Positions 35,601 through 45,173 of a DNA stretch of 55,954 nucleotides are shown here, one piece after another. The position numbers and the translations under genes are program-made. This DNA is from CAZVYN01 sp964631125 (GTDB lineage Bacteria; Eisenbacteria; RBG-16-71-46; CAIMUX01): NCBI GenBank assembly GCA_964631125.1, contig CAZVYN010000017.1, positions 1 through 55,954 of the forward strand, in the 5' to 3' direction. A model generated the notes under the pieces. It saw only the letters and a list, made by a program, of their open reading frames with translations, was not told the DNA's origin and ran no database searches. Each line of letters starts with the position of its first letter. The first letter of the stretch is position 1.

Positions 35601-36959
35601 CTAGTGTTTCACCAACTCCAACGCCGTCGCGAAGTCGAAGTCCTTGCCGAACTCTCCCGAATGACACGTGGTGCAGGCGCCGGGCGACCAGACCTGATTC
35701 CGCGTTCGATCATGCTCCGTCCCGCGCCCGTGGCACGCCTCGCACTGCACGTTCGTCAGCTCGGCCTGCCCACTCGCTTCGGCCACGAAACCGCCCGGCT
35801 CGTCGAATCCGGTGACATGACAACCGACGCAGGCGGGGTTCGCTTGCGAGTTGTCCTTCTGGAGGGTGGCCCAGGCGCGAGCGTGGGGGGTCGAATCCCA
35901 CTGCGTGTACTGAGCCTCGTGACACCGCTTGCAGTTCTGCGCGCCGAGGTACTTCTCGTGCGTCGATTCGTCGTGGAGTTGGCTCTGCTTCTTGTCGCGC
36001 AGCTCTTGCTGCATCTGCTTCGCCTTCTCCTCCGCCTCGGTCACGATCGCCTTCATCTCTTCCGACTCCGGCACCGCCTTGTCGAGCGTGACGTTGAGCG
36101 AGCCGTAGTCGACGATCTCACCGGCGGGATCTACGATCAGCATGAGATGGCCGAGGTACTGCCCGCGGATGCCGGTCTCGTTGGTGATCGTGTGGCCCGC
36201 GAGCTTGGCGTCCTCGATCCACTGCGGCTGCTTGCCGAGCAACGCGACGTCGATTCCGGGAACGGTCTCGACCAGTCGCTTCGTGTCGTCGCTCGACATC
36301 GACGACATCAGGACGACGATCTCGGACTGGGCCAGCAATTCGGGCACGACTTGGGCCGCTACTTGGAACGGGTCGAGGAACTCGAACTCCACCCCGACGG
36401 GCGGACGGGCGATGGCGAACTCATCCCCCCCGATCAGACCGAAGAGCCCGACCTTCACGCCGTTGATCTCGACGACCTTGGTGCGGACTCCGATCGGCGT
36501 CCGCGTCTCGCCGTCCTTCATCACGAGGTTGGACGAGACGACGGCGATCGTGCCTTTCTGCATCAACTCCCGATAGGTGGGCCACTCGTTCAACTCCCGC
36601 GATCCGGGAGTCGTCGCGGTGACGCTGAGTCTCTCCATCGCCTCCCAGAGAGCGCGTGTCTTGAAGTCGGCCACACCCTGATCGGTGCTGGCGAAGTTGC
36701 CGAGGTCCAGATGCAGGAACGGTGTTCCCTTGGCGATCAACGAGTCGATGACGGTGGCCCGACGGGCCAACCCCCCTTTCGGGGAAGAGTGTCACCCACA
36801 GGGGGCGAGTTCGCCCTGGACCGTCCCGAAGGAGAGCAACGTCACGTCCGCATTCATGACTCGGCCGCCATCGGCGTTGTAGCCGCCCGCGCATCCCTCG
36901 ATCAGCGCGACGCAAACCGCCGCGACCATGACCAGGAGGGCCTGGATTCGTACCGTCAT
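35601..36959 (-). CDS. Tetraheme 5'-nucleotidase-like lipoprotein with a probable selenocysteine (ExtKL-like)
   Basis: 452 residues from ATG 36959 if TGA at 36792-36794 is read as selenocysteine (residue 56). The two halves are in the same frame with no other stop between them. The N-terminus has a hydrophobic signal (LLVMVAAVCVALIEGC), then TVQGELAPCG just before the TGA and KGGLARRATVIDSL after it. In the UshA-like family this position reads PCGC, so the TGA replaces a conserved Cys. A metallophosphatase-like domain follows to about residue 310, then four heme motifs CKRCH, CVGCH, CEACH and CTTCH. I recall the NCBI family name 'multiheme c-type cytochrome (seleno)protein ExtKL'. Likely an electron-transfer lipoprotein outside the inner membrane. 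Confidence 0.85.
36755..36794 (-). promoter_or_regulatory. In-frame TGA with candidate bacterial SECIS hairpin
   Basis: After TGA (36792-36794) the mRNA can form TGGCCC-GTC-GGGCCA (36755-36769); the loop starts with G, 28 bases after the UGA, within the spacing described for bacterial SECIS elements. A nearer hairpin with GAAA loop (TTCCCC/GGGGGG, 36771-36785) competes. SelB, tRNA-Sec and SelA/D are not in the window. Confidence 0.65.
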
Positions 36960-37036
36960 CTCTTTTGAACTCCTGAACTTAGGGGGAACTCTGCCGGCAA
37001 TCGGCAAAGTCGCCCGAGACTCTACACCCCTTGTTC

Positions 37037-37056
37037 GGCCCCCTCAAGCGGGGGCT
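37037..37056 (-). terminator. Hairpin between lptD and the tetraheme gene
   Basis: A C5/G5 stem (CCCCC...GGGGG) around a six-base loop lies 78 bases downstream of the lptD stop. No T-run, so weak. The rest of 36960-37133 shows no gene. Confidence 0.35.
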
Positions 37057-37133
37057 TGAAGCGGGCGCGGTGAACGCCACAGATCGGGGGCGGGGAACCC
37101 TGCCCGGGACTCGCCGGGTCCGGCGGCCGGGAA

Positions 37134-40100
37134 TCAGCGTTGGTCGCGCTCGTACTGGAGTTCCGGGAGGTCCTTCACTGCGATGCGGAAGTAGTACTCG
37201 CTCTGTCCCCCGCTGCTGCGGTACTCGAAGCGGGCTTCCCAGCAGTGGAGGTCGCGTCCGAGGCTGAAGGAGTGGCGGGTCACCGTTTGCTCTTCCAGAT
37301 CGAAGTAGACGCTGCCGCTCCAACTCCAGTGGCCGGTCGCCAGGAGGTTGTCGAGCCCGAGGTTCGCGGTGTGGGTCGGGCGATCGGCGCCCCGGCTGGT
37401 GCGGTAGGAGTGGCCGATCGAGATCCGCCAGGGGGCGCCGGTGGAGGAGGTCCGCCCTCGATTCCCGAGGTTGGCGCCGGAGAGCCCGGTCTGGCCGAAC
37501 TCTCCGTATTCGAGCGGCGATTCGGTCGCGGCGGCGCCGCCGACGACGCCGGCGCCGGCAGTCGCGCTGTCCTGCGGGGCTCTCCGGAAGAGCGCTTGAT
37601 CCAGGCGGAAGGCGGTGTCGACCGAGAAGTTCTGAGGACGGAGATCGTAGGCCCCGTGAGAGACGGCCAGGCTCACGTCCATCCGGGACCCGGGTCGAAC
37701 ACGGAGCGAGTTGGCGATGGAGGACCAGGGCCGGATCGGATGCGTCGCTTCGAAGTTGTACCCGGACGAGGTCGACCAAGTGGCGACGTTCTCGCGCTTC
37801 CACACCTTGTCACCCCTTCTGAACTTCAGGTGCAGGCGCTGCGACAGGCTGAGGCCGACGGACGAGACTTTCGAACCACCCAACGAGATGCCTCCCACAT
37901 TGGGGAAGCGCGATCGCTCGACACCGAGCGAATCGGCGTAGTTCAAGCGAGGGAATTCGGGCGAGTACGAGTAGCTGGCCGATGGCTCGACGACATGACG
38001 CATTCCCGCCAGCGGCCCGGCCACGATCGGAAAGGTCCCGTAGAACGCGGTGCTCGCCTGCGCCGACCCGCTCCAGGTCGCCCCCGCGCGATGGCGGCGG
38101 CCGAGGTTGTCGCGTTCGAAGGCCGCCGCGTTCATCTGGATCGAGGGAGAGAGCCTGAGGTACGGACCCAGTCTCCGCGTGTCGGAGAGCGAGTGGCGCT
38201 CACTGACCGCTTGGTTGGTCTCCGTCGTTCCGTCGTACCTCTTCGTGTAGAGATTGCGGTAGGCCCACGTGCTCGACAGATAGACCGACGACAGAATCGG
38301 AAGACGACCGTGGCGACCGCGTTCGTCCGGCGCTCGCCCGAGCGCACGCTGTCCGAGGCTGAAGTCGACCGCCGGCAGACTCTGTTGCACCTTCACGCCC
38401 GAGCCGGTGGTGGCGTCGAGGTACTCGACGCGACTGGCTTCGGCCGAGAGATTCGCGCGCTGCCAGTTCTTCCTCAGGGCCAAGTCGGAGCGAAGCGTCC
38501 GATTCAACTGCTCGTCGATGCTGGCGCCGAAGTCGCGATCGCCGCGGAACCGCAGGTCGCTGGTGAAATCGGCTCGGCCGGTCAGAGTCGCGCCTTCGCC
38601 GAGCTCTTGCTGATGCGCGCCTTGCACGCTGTAGCGGCGCCTCTTCTGACCCGGGGTGCGGTCGTCGCCGTAGGTGGCGTTGAGAGTTCCGTCGAGCAGA
38701 TAGCGCACGCGGTAGCGGTAGTTGCCGTTGAAGTCGAGGCTCTGATCGCGCTCGTAGTAGTCGACCCAGGCGCGCGCATCCATGTGGTCGGAGATGGCCC
38801 AGTAGTAGCCGAGGTTGCGGAAGAACCGACCGCGGTTCCGATTGAAGCCGACCTCCACGTCCGGCAGGAGGATCCCCGACTGGCGCCCTTTCTCGATCGG
38901 GAACACCCAGAACGGCAGCGCCAAGACCGGAATCCCCAGGATTCGCAGGATGACGGGACGCGCGACGACCTTGTCGCCCTGGATGATCTTCATGCGACTG
39001 GAGTGGAATTCGTAGTGCGGCGGATCGTTCTCGCACGTCGTGTAGTCGCCGTCGCGCACGAGGAGCGCCTCGTCGCTCAGTTTCTTGATCTCTGCGCCGC
39101 GGTAGAAACCCCCTTCGAACGCGGTTCTACCCTGGTAGACGAATCCCTCCTGCTCGTCGGTGCGGTAGGTCATGCGCTCGCCTTTGACCTCGCCGCTCGC
39201 GTCCTTCAGGACCGCGCCCCCCTCGGCGCGCACGAGATCGTTCTCCGCCAGATACTCGATGCGCGGCGCCGTGAGCGAACTCCCCTGGTAGCGGATCTCG
39301 CCGCGACCCAACAGCACCAGGCGATCGCTGTCGACGAGGAAGCGGATGGTGTCGCCTTGATACTCCACGCGCTCGTCGAAGAGCGAATCGGACGGCGCGC
39401 GGAGTGAGTCGGGCAGATCGAGCGTGCGCTCGCGCGCCATGTACGCGAGCGCGCGCGAGAGTGTCGGCGCGATCGTGTCGACGCTCGCGGACATCGTGTC
39501 GGCCGTGGCAGTGCGGAGAGAGTCGACGAGACCGTCTCTTCGCAGGCGCCCCCGCGACGTCTCGCTCGGATAGAGAAAGAGCCCGACCCCATCCCCCTGC
39601 AACTCGATCTGAACGGCGCGCCCGCGCGCGAGGTCGACGCGGATCTCCCGCGCGGTGCTCAAGTTCCGCCCCGAGCCGGCGAGCACATCGACCCATGAGG
39701 GCAGGAAAACGCTGACCGCGTCACCGTGCACTTCGAGATCGGAGAGCGTGTCCTCGGAGAGCCGCGCGACGAGCGTGTCTCCCAGCAGGAGGTTCTCCTC
39801 GTCGGGCTTGCCGTCGGCTCGATACCGCACGCGAACCGAGCCGAGCGCGCGCAACCAATCGGCGCCGCCCGCGCCTTGCTGTACGACCAAGGTGTCGGCC
39901 CAGATCACACCGCTGGACTCCCACGCGATCGGATCGCCCCAGAGGAAGATGCGATCGGTCGCGGCCTCGAACTCCGCATTCGCGCCCCGTGCGCGAATGC
40001 CGCCTCGCTCGATGCGGACATGGCCGCGCGCCTCTCCGCGCCCGCTGCCGTCGTCGAAGATGAGCGTGTCGGCGAGGACGACGAGCGCGCCGTCGCGCGC

Positions 40101-40736
40101 CCCGCCCGAGCGTTCCACCCGCGGGTCGCCGACGATGACGATGCGATTGCGGGTGCGATCGAGCGTCGCCTGGCGTCCGGTGATCCAGGTGGAATCGGCG
40201 CGGACGAAGACGCGGACATCCCCGTCGGCCGTGGCGAGTCCGGTAGCGTCGTCGTAGTCGATGGCGCGGGCCCAGACATCGCGCAAGGAGTCGGCGACGA
40301 AGGGTGAGTCGCGCAGCTGCAGCAGCCCGCGCGCCCGATCGTGGATGAGCCGTCCGGCCGTGAAGCGCCCTTCCGGTCCCTTTCCACGCACCGCGCCGGT
40401 CAGATCGAGGCGCCGGAGGCTGCGCCGATAGATCCCTTCCTCCGCCTCCACCTCGCGCGTTTCGTCGACTATGAGGAGCGAATCACGCAGGTAGAGCACG
40501 TCGCGCGACGCGTCCAGGCGCCCGCTCACGGCCGTGATGACGAGCGGGCCTTGCGTGATGCGCGGGCGATCGAGTTCGGTCCCGCCCACGCGGCTTCCCC
40601 GCAGCGCTTCCCCCTCGATCGTCCAGGGCTCCTCGTCGCCGGATTGCGCTCGGGTGGGCGCGACGGTCGCGCCCGTCCACATTCCGATCGCCACGAAGCT
40701 CGCGACTGCGATGGCGCGAAGACGTCTCGAGATCAC
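37134..40736 (-). CDS. lptD: LPS-assembly protein LptD (OstA domain plus outer-membrane barrel)
   Basis: 1200 residues from GTG 40736, which overlaps the ROK gene stop as GTGA and has GGAGG nearby; longer than the usual 750-900. Signal peptide AIAVASFVAIGMWTGATV with cleavage near RAQ. Repeated OstA/LptA-type jellyroll units fill residues 40-560 (ITGRQATLDRTRNRIVIVGD; AHG-type strand patterns), with an unusually long N-terminal domain. The LptD barrel follows (LPFWVFPIEKGRQSGILLPD is the lumen-gate signature). It inserts LPS into the outer membrane, so this is a didermal cell that probably makes LPS or a related lipid. LptE and other Lpt genes are not visible here. Confidence 0.9.
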   Translation of the reverse strand: MISRRLRAIAVASFVAIGMWTGATVAPTRAQSGDEEPWTIEGEALRGSRVGGTELDRPRITQGPLVITAVSGRLDASRDVLYLRDSLLIVDETREVEAEEGIYRRSLRRLDLTGAVRGKGPEGRFTAGRLIHDRARGLLQLRDSPFVADSLRDVWARAIDYDDATGLATADGDVRVFVRADSTWITGRQATLDRTRNRIVIVGDPRVERSGGARDGALVVLADTLIFDDGSGRGEARGHVRIERGGIRARGANAEFEAATDRIFLWGDPIAWESSGVIWADTLVVQQGAGGADWLRALGSVRVRYRADGKPDEENLLLGDTLVARLSEDTLSDLEVHGDAVSVFLPSWVDVLAGSGRNLSTAREIRVDLARGRAVQIELQGDGVGLFLYPSETSRGRLRRDGLVDSLRTATADTMSASVDTIAPTLSRALAYMARERTLDLPDSLRAPSDSLFDERVEYQGDTIRFLVDSDRLVLLGRGEIRYQGSSLTAPRIEYLAENDLVRAEGGAVLKDASGEVKGERMTYRTDEQEGFVYQGRTAFEGGFYRGAEIKKLSDEALLVRDGDYTTCENDPPHYEFHSSRMKIIQGDKVVARPVILRILGIPVLALPFWVFPIEKGRQSGILLPDVEVGFNRNRGRFFRNLGYYWAISDHMDARAWVDYYERDQSLDFNGNYRYRVRYLLDGTLNATYGDDRTPGQKRRRYSVQGAHQQELGEGATLTGRADFTSDLRFRGDRDFGASIDEQLNRTLRSDLALRKNWQRANLSAEASRVEYLDATTGSGVKVQQSLPAVDFSLGQRALGRAPDERGRHGRLPILSSVYLSSTWAYRNLYTKRYDGTTETNQAVSERHSLSDTRRLGPYLRLSPSIQMNAAAFERDNLGRRHRAGATWSGSAQASTAFYGTFPIVAGPLAGMRHVVEPSASYSYSPEFPRLNYADSLGVERSRFPNVGGISLGGSKVSSVGLSLSQRLHLKFRRGDKVWKRENVATWSTSSGYNFEATHPIRPWSSIANSLRVRPGSRMDVSLAVSHGAYDLRPQNFSVDTAFRLDQALFRRAPQDSATAGAGVVGGAAATESPLEYGEFGQTGLSGANLGNRGRTSSTGAPWRISIGHSYRTSRGADRPTHTANLGLDNLLATGHWSWSGSVYFDLEEQTVTRHSFSLGRDLHCWEARFEYRSSGGQSEYYFRIAVKDLPELQYERDQR

Positions 40737-41644
40737 CCGCGGTCCTCCGCCAGAAGCGCCGCGCCGATCCAACCGGCGTCGGGGCCGAGCGCGGCGGCGA
40801 CCAGGTCAGGAAGCGCGTCGGGCGGGGCCAGCGCGCGCGCCCGCAGCGCTGCCCGGGCCTGGGGCAGAAAGTACGCCTCGGCCTGCGCGACGCCGCCGCC
40901 GACGACGAAGATCTCAGGATCGAACAGCGCGGTCAGACCGGCCAATGCCGTCCCGAGGATGCGGCCCAATTCGGCGAAGACCGCGAGCGCCATCGCGTCT
41001 CCGCCCCCCGCGCGCCGCGCGATCTCCTCGGGCGTCGCGACCTCGTCGGATGCTGCGAGGTAGGCGCCAACGATGGCGGGAGTACCGATGAACGCCTCCA
41101 GGCAGCCGATCTGTCCGCAAGCGCAGCGCGGACCGTCGAGCGCGAACGGCCAATGCCCGAATTCACCCGCGAACCCGTGCGCGCCGAGCCAGAGAGTTCC
41201 ATCGGCGACGAAGCCGCCGCCGACCCCTGTGCCGATCGCGAGTCCGCAGACCGTTTGACGACCGCGCGCGGCGCCGACGCGCGACTCCGCCAGCACGAAC
41301 GCGTTCGCATCATTGACCAGGGTGATGCTTCGACCGACCGCGTTCTCCAACCGGCCACGCAGTTCGGTCCCCTCCCACCCCGGAAGGTTGGGCGAAGTGA
41401 CCACCACGCCTCGGGCGGGATCGATGAGCCCCGCGCAACCGACGCCGATCGCGAGCGGCGCCGCCCCGCGTTTCTCTGTCTCGGCTCGAAGCGACGCGGC
41501 GATCCGAGAGACGAGCGCTTCGGGTCCCTGCGTCGCCTGCGTGGGGATGCTCCGACTCGGCGCGGGGGGAGCGCCCGTCAGCAACGCGCCGCACTTGACC
41601 GAAGCGCCGCCGATGTCGAAACCGGCCGACCAGGGAACGCTCAC
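40733..41644 (-). CDS. ROK-family sugar kinase/regulator
   Basis: 303 residues from GTG 41644 (GTGA overlap with folC, GGGAGG upstream). ATP loop DIGGASVKCG, sugar motifs NDANAFVLAE and FAGEFGHWPF, and the ROK zinc site CACGQIGCLE are intact, so an active kinase (glucokinase or N-acyl-mannosamine-type) is likely. There is no N-terminal helix-turn-helix, so not a repressor. Substrate cannot be told from sequence. Confidence 0.88.
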   Translation of the reverse strand: MSVPWSAGFDIGGASVKCGALLTGAPPAPSRSIPTQATQGPEALVSRIAASLRAETEKRGAAPLAIGVGCAGLIDPARGVVVTSPNLPGWEGTELRGRLENAVGRSITLVNDANAFVLAESRVGAARGRQTVCGLAIGTGVGGGFVADGTLWLGAHGFAGEFGHWPFALDGPRCACGQIGCLEAFIGTPAIVGAYLAASDEVATPEEIARRAGGGDAMALAVFAELGRILGTALAGLTALFDPEIFVVGGGVAQAEAYFLPQARAALRARALAPPDALPDLVAAALGPDAGWIGAALLAEDRG

Positions 41645-43008
41645 GAACTCGCCTCCCACAGCGATTCCCGAGGACCCAGATCGAGAGCGCGGTATCCCTC
41701 CTCCAACGTGAAGAATGAGCCGGCCAGGAGCACGAGCGGCCCGACGGGATCGGACGCGCCTCGCAGCGCGTCGCGCAGCGCGGCCGCAATCGACGGATGG
41801 ACCGCGACCTCGAGACCGGCTCGGAGGGCGGCCGCGCGCAACTCGTCGACCGTCGCCGCGCGCGCCGTCGCGGGCGACGCGATCCAGACGCGGGTCGCGA
41901 TACGGCGGAGCGCGTGGAAGAAGCCGGCGTGATCCTTCCCGCCGACCATTCCAACCACCGGTCGGATCTCGCGACGCCGCGCGATCGGCGCCAGGACGCG
42001 CGCGATCGCCTCGGCCCCCTCGCGATTGTGCGCGACATCCGCGATCAGAGGGAGCTCGGCGAGCGGCCTCTCCAGTCGGCCCGGCCAGCGCACGCGAGCG
42101 ATCCCCGCGGTGATCTCGTCGGTGGAGATCTTCCAGCCGAGACCGCGCAGAGCCGCCAGCGCGAGGACGGCCGTCGCGGCATTGACTCCCTGGTGGAAGC
42201 CGGCCAGTGGGACGGAAACTCGGAGTGGATTCTCCGACAACGCCACGAGCGGGGGCGCTCCGTCACGTCTTCGGATCTCCCAACGTTCGGTCGCGGGAGT
42301 TGTCTCGCCGGCGGCGCGACGCACCGAGAGGCAGGCGCGACGCAGCAGGAACGGCGCCCCGAGTTCGGCCGCGCGGGCGCGCACCGCCGCCACGGCCTGA
42401 GGCGGGCCGCCCGCCGCCACCGCGGGCACGCCAGTCCGCAAGATCCCGGCCTTCTCGCGCGCGATCGCCGCGGGCGTGTCGCCGAGCAGCTCAGCGTGGT
42501 CCATCCCGAGCGACGTGATGATCGAGAGCGTCGGCTCGACCGTGTTCGTCGCATCGAGGCGACCGCCGAGGCCCACCTCGAGGACGGCGACATCCACCTG
42601 AGCCGCCCGAAATGCGGAAAGCCCGAGCGCGGTCATCGCCTCGAAGAAGGAGAGTTCATGCCTCTCCCAGACCTCTCGATCCTGTTCGACGCGCTCGGTC
42701 ACCTGCTGAGGTGAGAGCAGACGCCCATCGACCCGGATGCGTTCGCGCAGATCGAGCAGATGCGGCGAGGTGAAGAGCCCGACGCGCCGCCCGCCCGCGG
42801 CGAGCACGGAGGCGAGCATCGCCGAGGTGGATCCTTTGCCGTTCGTCCCCGCGACCAGGATCGCCGGGAACGAGCGCTCCGGAGAGCCGAGCGCGGCCAG
42901 GCTCGCGCGCATCCGCTCCAGGTCCAGCTTGATCCCGCGAGCGTCGAGCCCGAGGAGGTACGACTTCGCGGCTTCGTAGGAGGCGGGAGGCGGGAGGCTC
43001 GCCGTCAC
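41641..43008 (-). CDS. folC: Folylpolyglutamate synthase/dihydrofolate synthase
   Basis: 455 residues from GTG 43008. P-loop VAGTNGKGSTSAML, the Omega-loop region and VLEVGLGGRLDATN, ITSLGMDH and DVAHNREG are canonical Mur-ligase-like FolC motifs. Adds glutamate to folates. Four-base overlaps with accD upstream and the ROK gene downstream place it in one operon. Confidence 0.95.
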   Translation of the reverse strand: MTASLPPPASYEAAKSYLLGLDARGIKLDLERMRASLAALGSPERSFPAILVAGTNGKGSTSAMLASVLAAGGRRVGLFTSPHLLDLRERIRVDGRLLSPQQVTERVEQDREVWERHELSFFEAMTALGLSAFRAAQVDVAVLEVGLGGRLDATNTVEPTLSIITSLGMDHAELLGDTPAAIAREKAGILRTGVPAVAAGGPPQAVAAVRARAAELGAPFLLRRACLSVRRAAGETTPATERWEIRRRDGAPPLVALSENPLRVSVPLAGFHQGVNAATAVLALAALRGLGWKISTDEITAGIARVRWPGRLERPLAELPLIADVAHNREGAEAIARVLAPIARRREIRPVVGMVGGKDHAGFFHALRRIATRVWIASPATARAATVDELRAAALRAGLEVAVHPSIAAALRDALRGASDPVGPLVLLAGSFFTLEEGYRALDLGPRESLWEASS

Positions 43009-43862
43009 GGTCGAGCGAGCGAAGCCTCGCGGAAGAACCGCAAGATCTGGGAGAGCGTCGCGCGCAGCTCCTTGCGCGAGACGATGCGGTCGACCATCCC
43101 GTGGTCCCGCTGGAACTCGGCCCGCTGGAACCCCTTCGGCAACTCTTGTTGGATCGTCTGCTCGATGACGCGCGGTCCCGCGAAGCCGATCAGTGCTTTG
43201 GGCTCCGCCAAGATGATGTCGCCCAGCATGGCGAAGCTGGCGGTCACCCCTCCGGTCGTCGGGTCGGTCAAAACGGAGATATAGGGAATGCCCCGCTCGG
43301 CCAGTCGCGCCAACTGCGCGCTCGTCTTGGCCATCTGCATGAGCGAGAGGATTCCCTCCTGCATGCGCGCGCCGCCCGAGCAGGAGACGATGACCAGAGG
43401 CAGCTCCTCGTCGTGCGCGAGTCCGGCTAGGCGGGCCAGTTTCTCACCGACCACCGAGCCCATGCTCCCGCCCATGAAGGCGAACTCCATCACCGCCAGC
43501 GCGAGCGGATGACTCTGGATCGTCGCGACGCCGGTCAAGACGGCATCGCGCCGCGCGGCGTCCCCGGCGGTCTTCAGACGATCTCGGTATCGCTTCGAGT
43601 CCTTGAAGTCGAGCGGATCGACCGAGCGGATGTCGCCGAATCTCTCCTCGAACGAATCGGGATCGACCAGCACCTTCACGTAGTCGTCGGCGTTGATCCG
43701 GAAGTGGTGGGAGCACTTCACGCAGACCCATTGGTTCTGCTCGACTTCCTTGCGGAAGAGAATCTCCGAGCACTCGGGGCACTTGATCCAGACCCCGTCG
43801 ACGCTCTCGCGGCGGGCGCCGCCCGTCACCACTTCCTTGGCGCGTTCAAAGGCCGAAGCCAT
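43005..43862 (-). CDS. accD: Acetyl-CoA carboxylase carboxyltransferase subunit beta
   Basis: 285 residues. N-terminal C4 zinc ribbon (CPECSEILF...CVKCSHHF) and the crotonase-like carboxyltransferase (SGGARMQEGILSLMQMAKTSA, GGVTASFAMLGD, GFAGPRVIEQT). Works with AccA, which is not in the window. Starts 17 bases inside rimI and overlaps folC by four bases; accD-folC is a common pair. Confidence 0.97.
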   Translation of the reverse strand: MASAFERAKEVVTGGARRESVDGVWIKCPECSEILFRKEVEQNQWVCVKCSHHFRINADDYVKVLVDPDSFEERFGDIRSVDPLDFKDSKRYRDRLKTAGDAARRDAVLTGVATIQSHPLALAVMEFAFMGGSMGSVVGEKLARLAGLAHDEELPLVIVSCSGGARMQEGILSLMQMAKTSAQLARLAERGIPYISVLTDPTTGGVTASFAMLGDIILAEPKALIGFAGPRVIEQTIQQELPKGFQRAEFQRDHGMVDRIVSRKELRATLSQILRFFREASLARP

Positions 43863-44433
43863 CGGTCTCCTCCGTCTCCGAAGCGAGCGGCCGCATCATC
43901 ACGAGTGCGTCTTCCCGCAGAGCGGCATAGTAGTTCTTGCGGACGCTGACCCCACGGAATCCGAACCGCTCGTAGAGCCGGATGGCGGGATGATTCGTCA
44001 CTCGCACTTCCAGGAGCGCGAGCGTGCAGCCGCGCGAGGCGCCTTCGCGCAGGAATTCCTCCAACAGGGAGGCCGCCAAGCCCAGCCCGCGCACCTCGGG
44101 ATCGAGCGCGAGATTGGCCAGGTGCGCCTCGTCGAGGATGTACCAACCGATGAGGTAGCCGACGACCCGGCCGTCGAGTTCGATCACGCGAGGGAATCCC
44201 GCGTCGCCGGCGTCGGTCAGTTCGTGGCGGAACGAGTACTCCGACCAGGGATCGGGAAAGCAGATCCGTTCCAAGCGGACGACTTGCTCGAGATCGTCCA
44301 AGGTCATGGCGCGAGTGCGCGGGGTACCGGGCGCCGCGGGGGGCCCAGTGCCGTTTCCAGTGCCGTTTCCAGTGCCGTGTCCAGCGCCGTGTCCAGTGCT
44401 GTGCCCCGTGCCGTGCTCCGAGGGGCGTCTCAT
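43846..44433 (-). CDS. rimI: Ribosomal-protein-alanine N-acetyltransferase RimI with a repeat N-terminus
   Basis: 195 residues from ATG 44433, which overlaps the tsaB stop as ATGA. GNAT core starts near residue 46 (MTLDDLEQVVRLERICFPDPWSE is the usual RimI opening), acetyl-CoA loop VRGLGLAASLLEEFL, and substrate/C-terminal region RLYERFGFRGVSVRKNYY. The first about 40 residues are a His/Asn-Gly-Thr-Gly repeat encoded by a 12-base tandem repeat; an internal start at the core is possible. Neighbours tsaB-tsaE match the usual tsaB-rimI association. Confidence 0.93.
   Translation of the reverse strand: MRRPSEHGTGHSTGHGAGHGTGNGTGNGTGPPAAPGTPRTRAMTLDDLEQVVRLERICFPDPWSEYSFRHELTDAGDAGFPRVIELDGRVVGYLIGWYILDEAHLANLALDPEVRGLGLAASLLEEFLREGASRGCTLALLEVRVTNHPAIRLYERFGFRGVSVRKNYYAALREDALVMMRPLASETEETDGFGL
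44345..44416. repeat. Six copies of a 12-base tandem repeat inside the rimI N-terminus
   Basis: CCAGTGCCGTTT at 44345-44356 and 44357-44368, then copies with one to three changes to 44416. Encodes the repeat NGTG/HGTG. In frame, so length changes do not disrupt the enzyme. Confidence 0.95.
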
Positions 44434-45173
44434 CGACTCGAGCCCCGCGGCGCGATCAGCGACACCTGGGCCGGGCGCTTCGCGTCGGCCGCCCGCAGGT
44501 AGAGCGGCCGCACCTCGTCGATCGCTCGTCCGGAATGAGCGATGCGCCCGGGCTCGGATCCCAACAGAGCCACCCACGCGGGACGTCGCGTCGCCAGGAG
44601 CGGATCGCGGGGCGACTCCCCCATGGCCGCAAGCCACGGTTGCTTCATGGCGACCGACTCTACCGCCTCGCCGAGGAGAAGCCAAGGCGCCCCCCGGGAC
44701 TGAATCGGCGCGAGCCGGTCTCGCAATTCCTCGACCGGGACGCAGGCGGCGGGAAGACTCGGGCGCCAGTCGACTCCTTCCCAACGACCCGCCTCGACCA
44801 GCACCGTTCCGCGACGCTCGCCGCTGAGCAGCAGGATCTCCCGCCCGAGCCCGCGGAAGGGCGCCGCCAATGCTTCGTGGCTCGGAACTCCCGCCACGGC
44901 GATGCCGGTCGCGAGCGCGAGTCCGCGCGCGGTGGCGATGCCGACGCGCAAGCCGGTGAACGAACCGGGTCCGACGGCGACGGCGATGCGCGCGAGTTCA
45001 CGCGGCGTGAGATTCGCGTCTCGCAACAACTCATCGGAGAACGCGAGCAGCCGCTCCTGGCTCGACGACGGTCGACGCGACGATCGCTCGCCCATCAAGA
45101 CTCCGTCCTGCGCGAGCGCCACTCCGGTCCAGGCGCCCGACGTCTCGAGCCCGAGCACCCACCCTGCGATCAC
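44430..45173 (-). CDS. tsaB: tRNA threonylcarbamoyladenosine biosynthesis protein TsaB
   Basis: 247 residues from GTG 45173. ASKHA fold start LGLETSGAWTGVAL, ERLLAFSDELLRDANL and the VAVGPGSFTGLRVGIATARGLA signature are present. Partner of TsaD and TsaE for t6A37 synthesis. TsaD is not in the window. Coupled to tsaE (four-base overlap) and to rimI. Confidence 0.95.
   Translation of the reverse strand: MIAGWVLGLETSGAWTGVALAQDGVLMGERSSRRPSSSQERLLAFSDELLRDANLTPRELARIAVAVGPGSFTGLRVGIATARGLALATGIAVAGVPSHEALAAPFRGLGREILLLSGERRGTVLVEAGRWEGVDWRPSLPAACVPVEELRDRLAPIQSRGAPWLLLGEAVESVAMKQPWLAAMGESPRDPLLATRRPAWVALLGSEPGRIAHSGRAIDEVRPLYLRAADAKRPAQVSLIAPRGSSR

Noticed and set aside
36792..36794. TGA read as a simple nonsense mutation splitting a cytochrome gene
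   Set aside because: Not excluded, but its exact placement at the expected Cys, the intact frame on both sides and the SECIS-like hairpin favour selenocysteine.
37140..39407. 755-codon plus-strand ORF opposite lptD
   Set aside because: LptD motifs on the minus strand are decisive; no start signal or domain on the plus strand.
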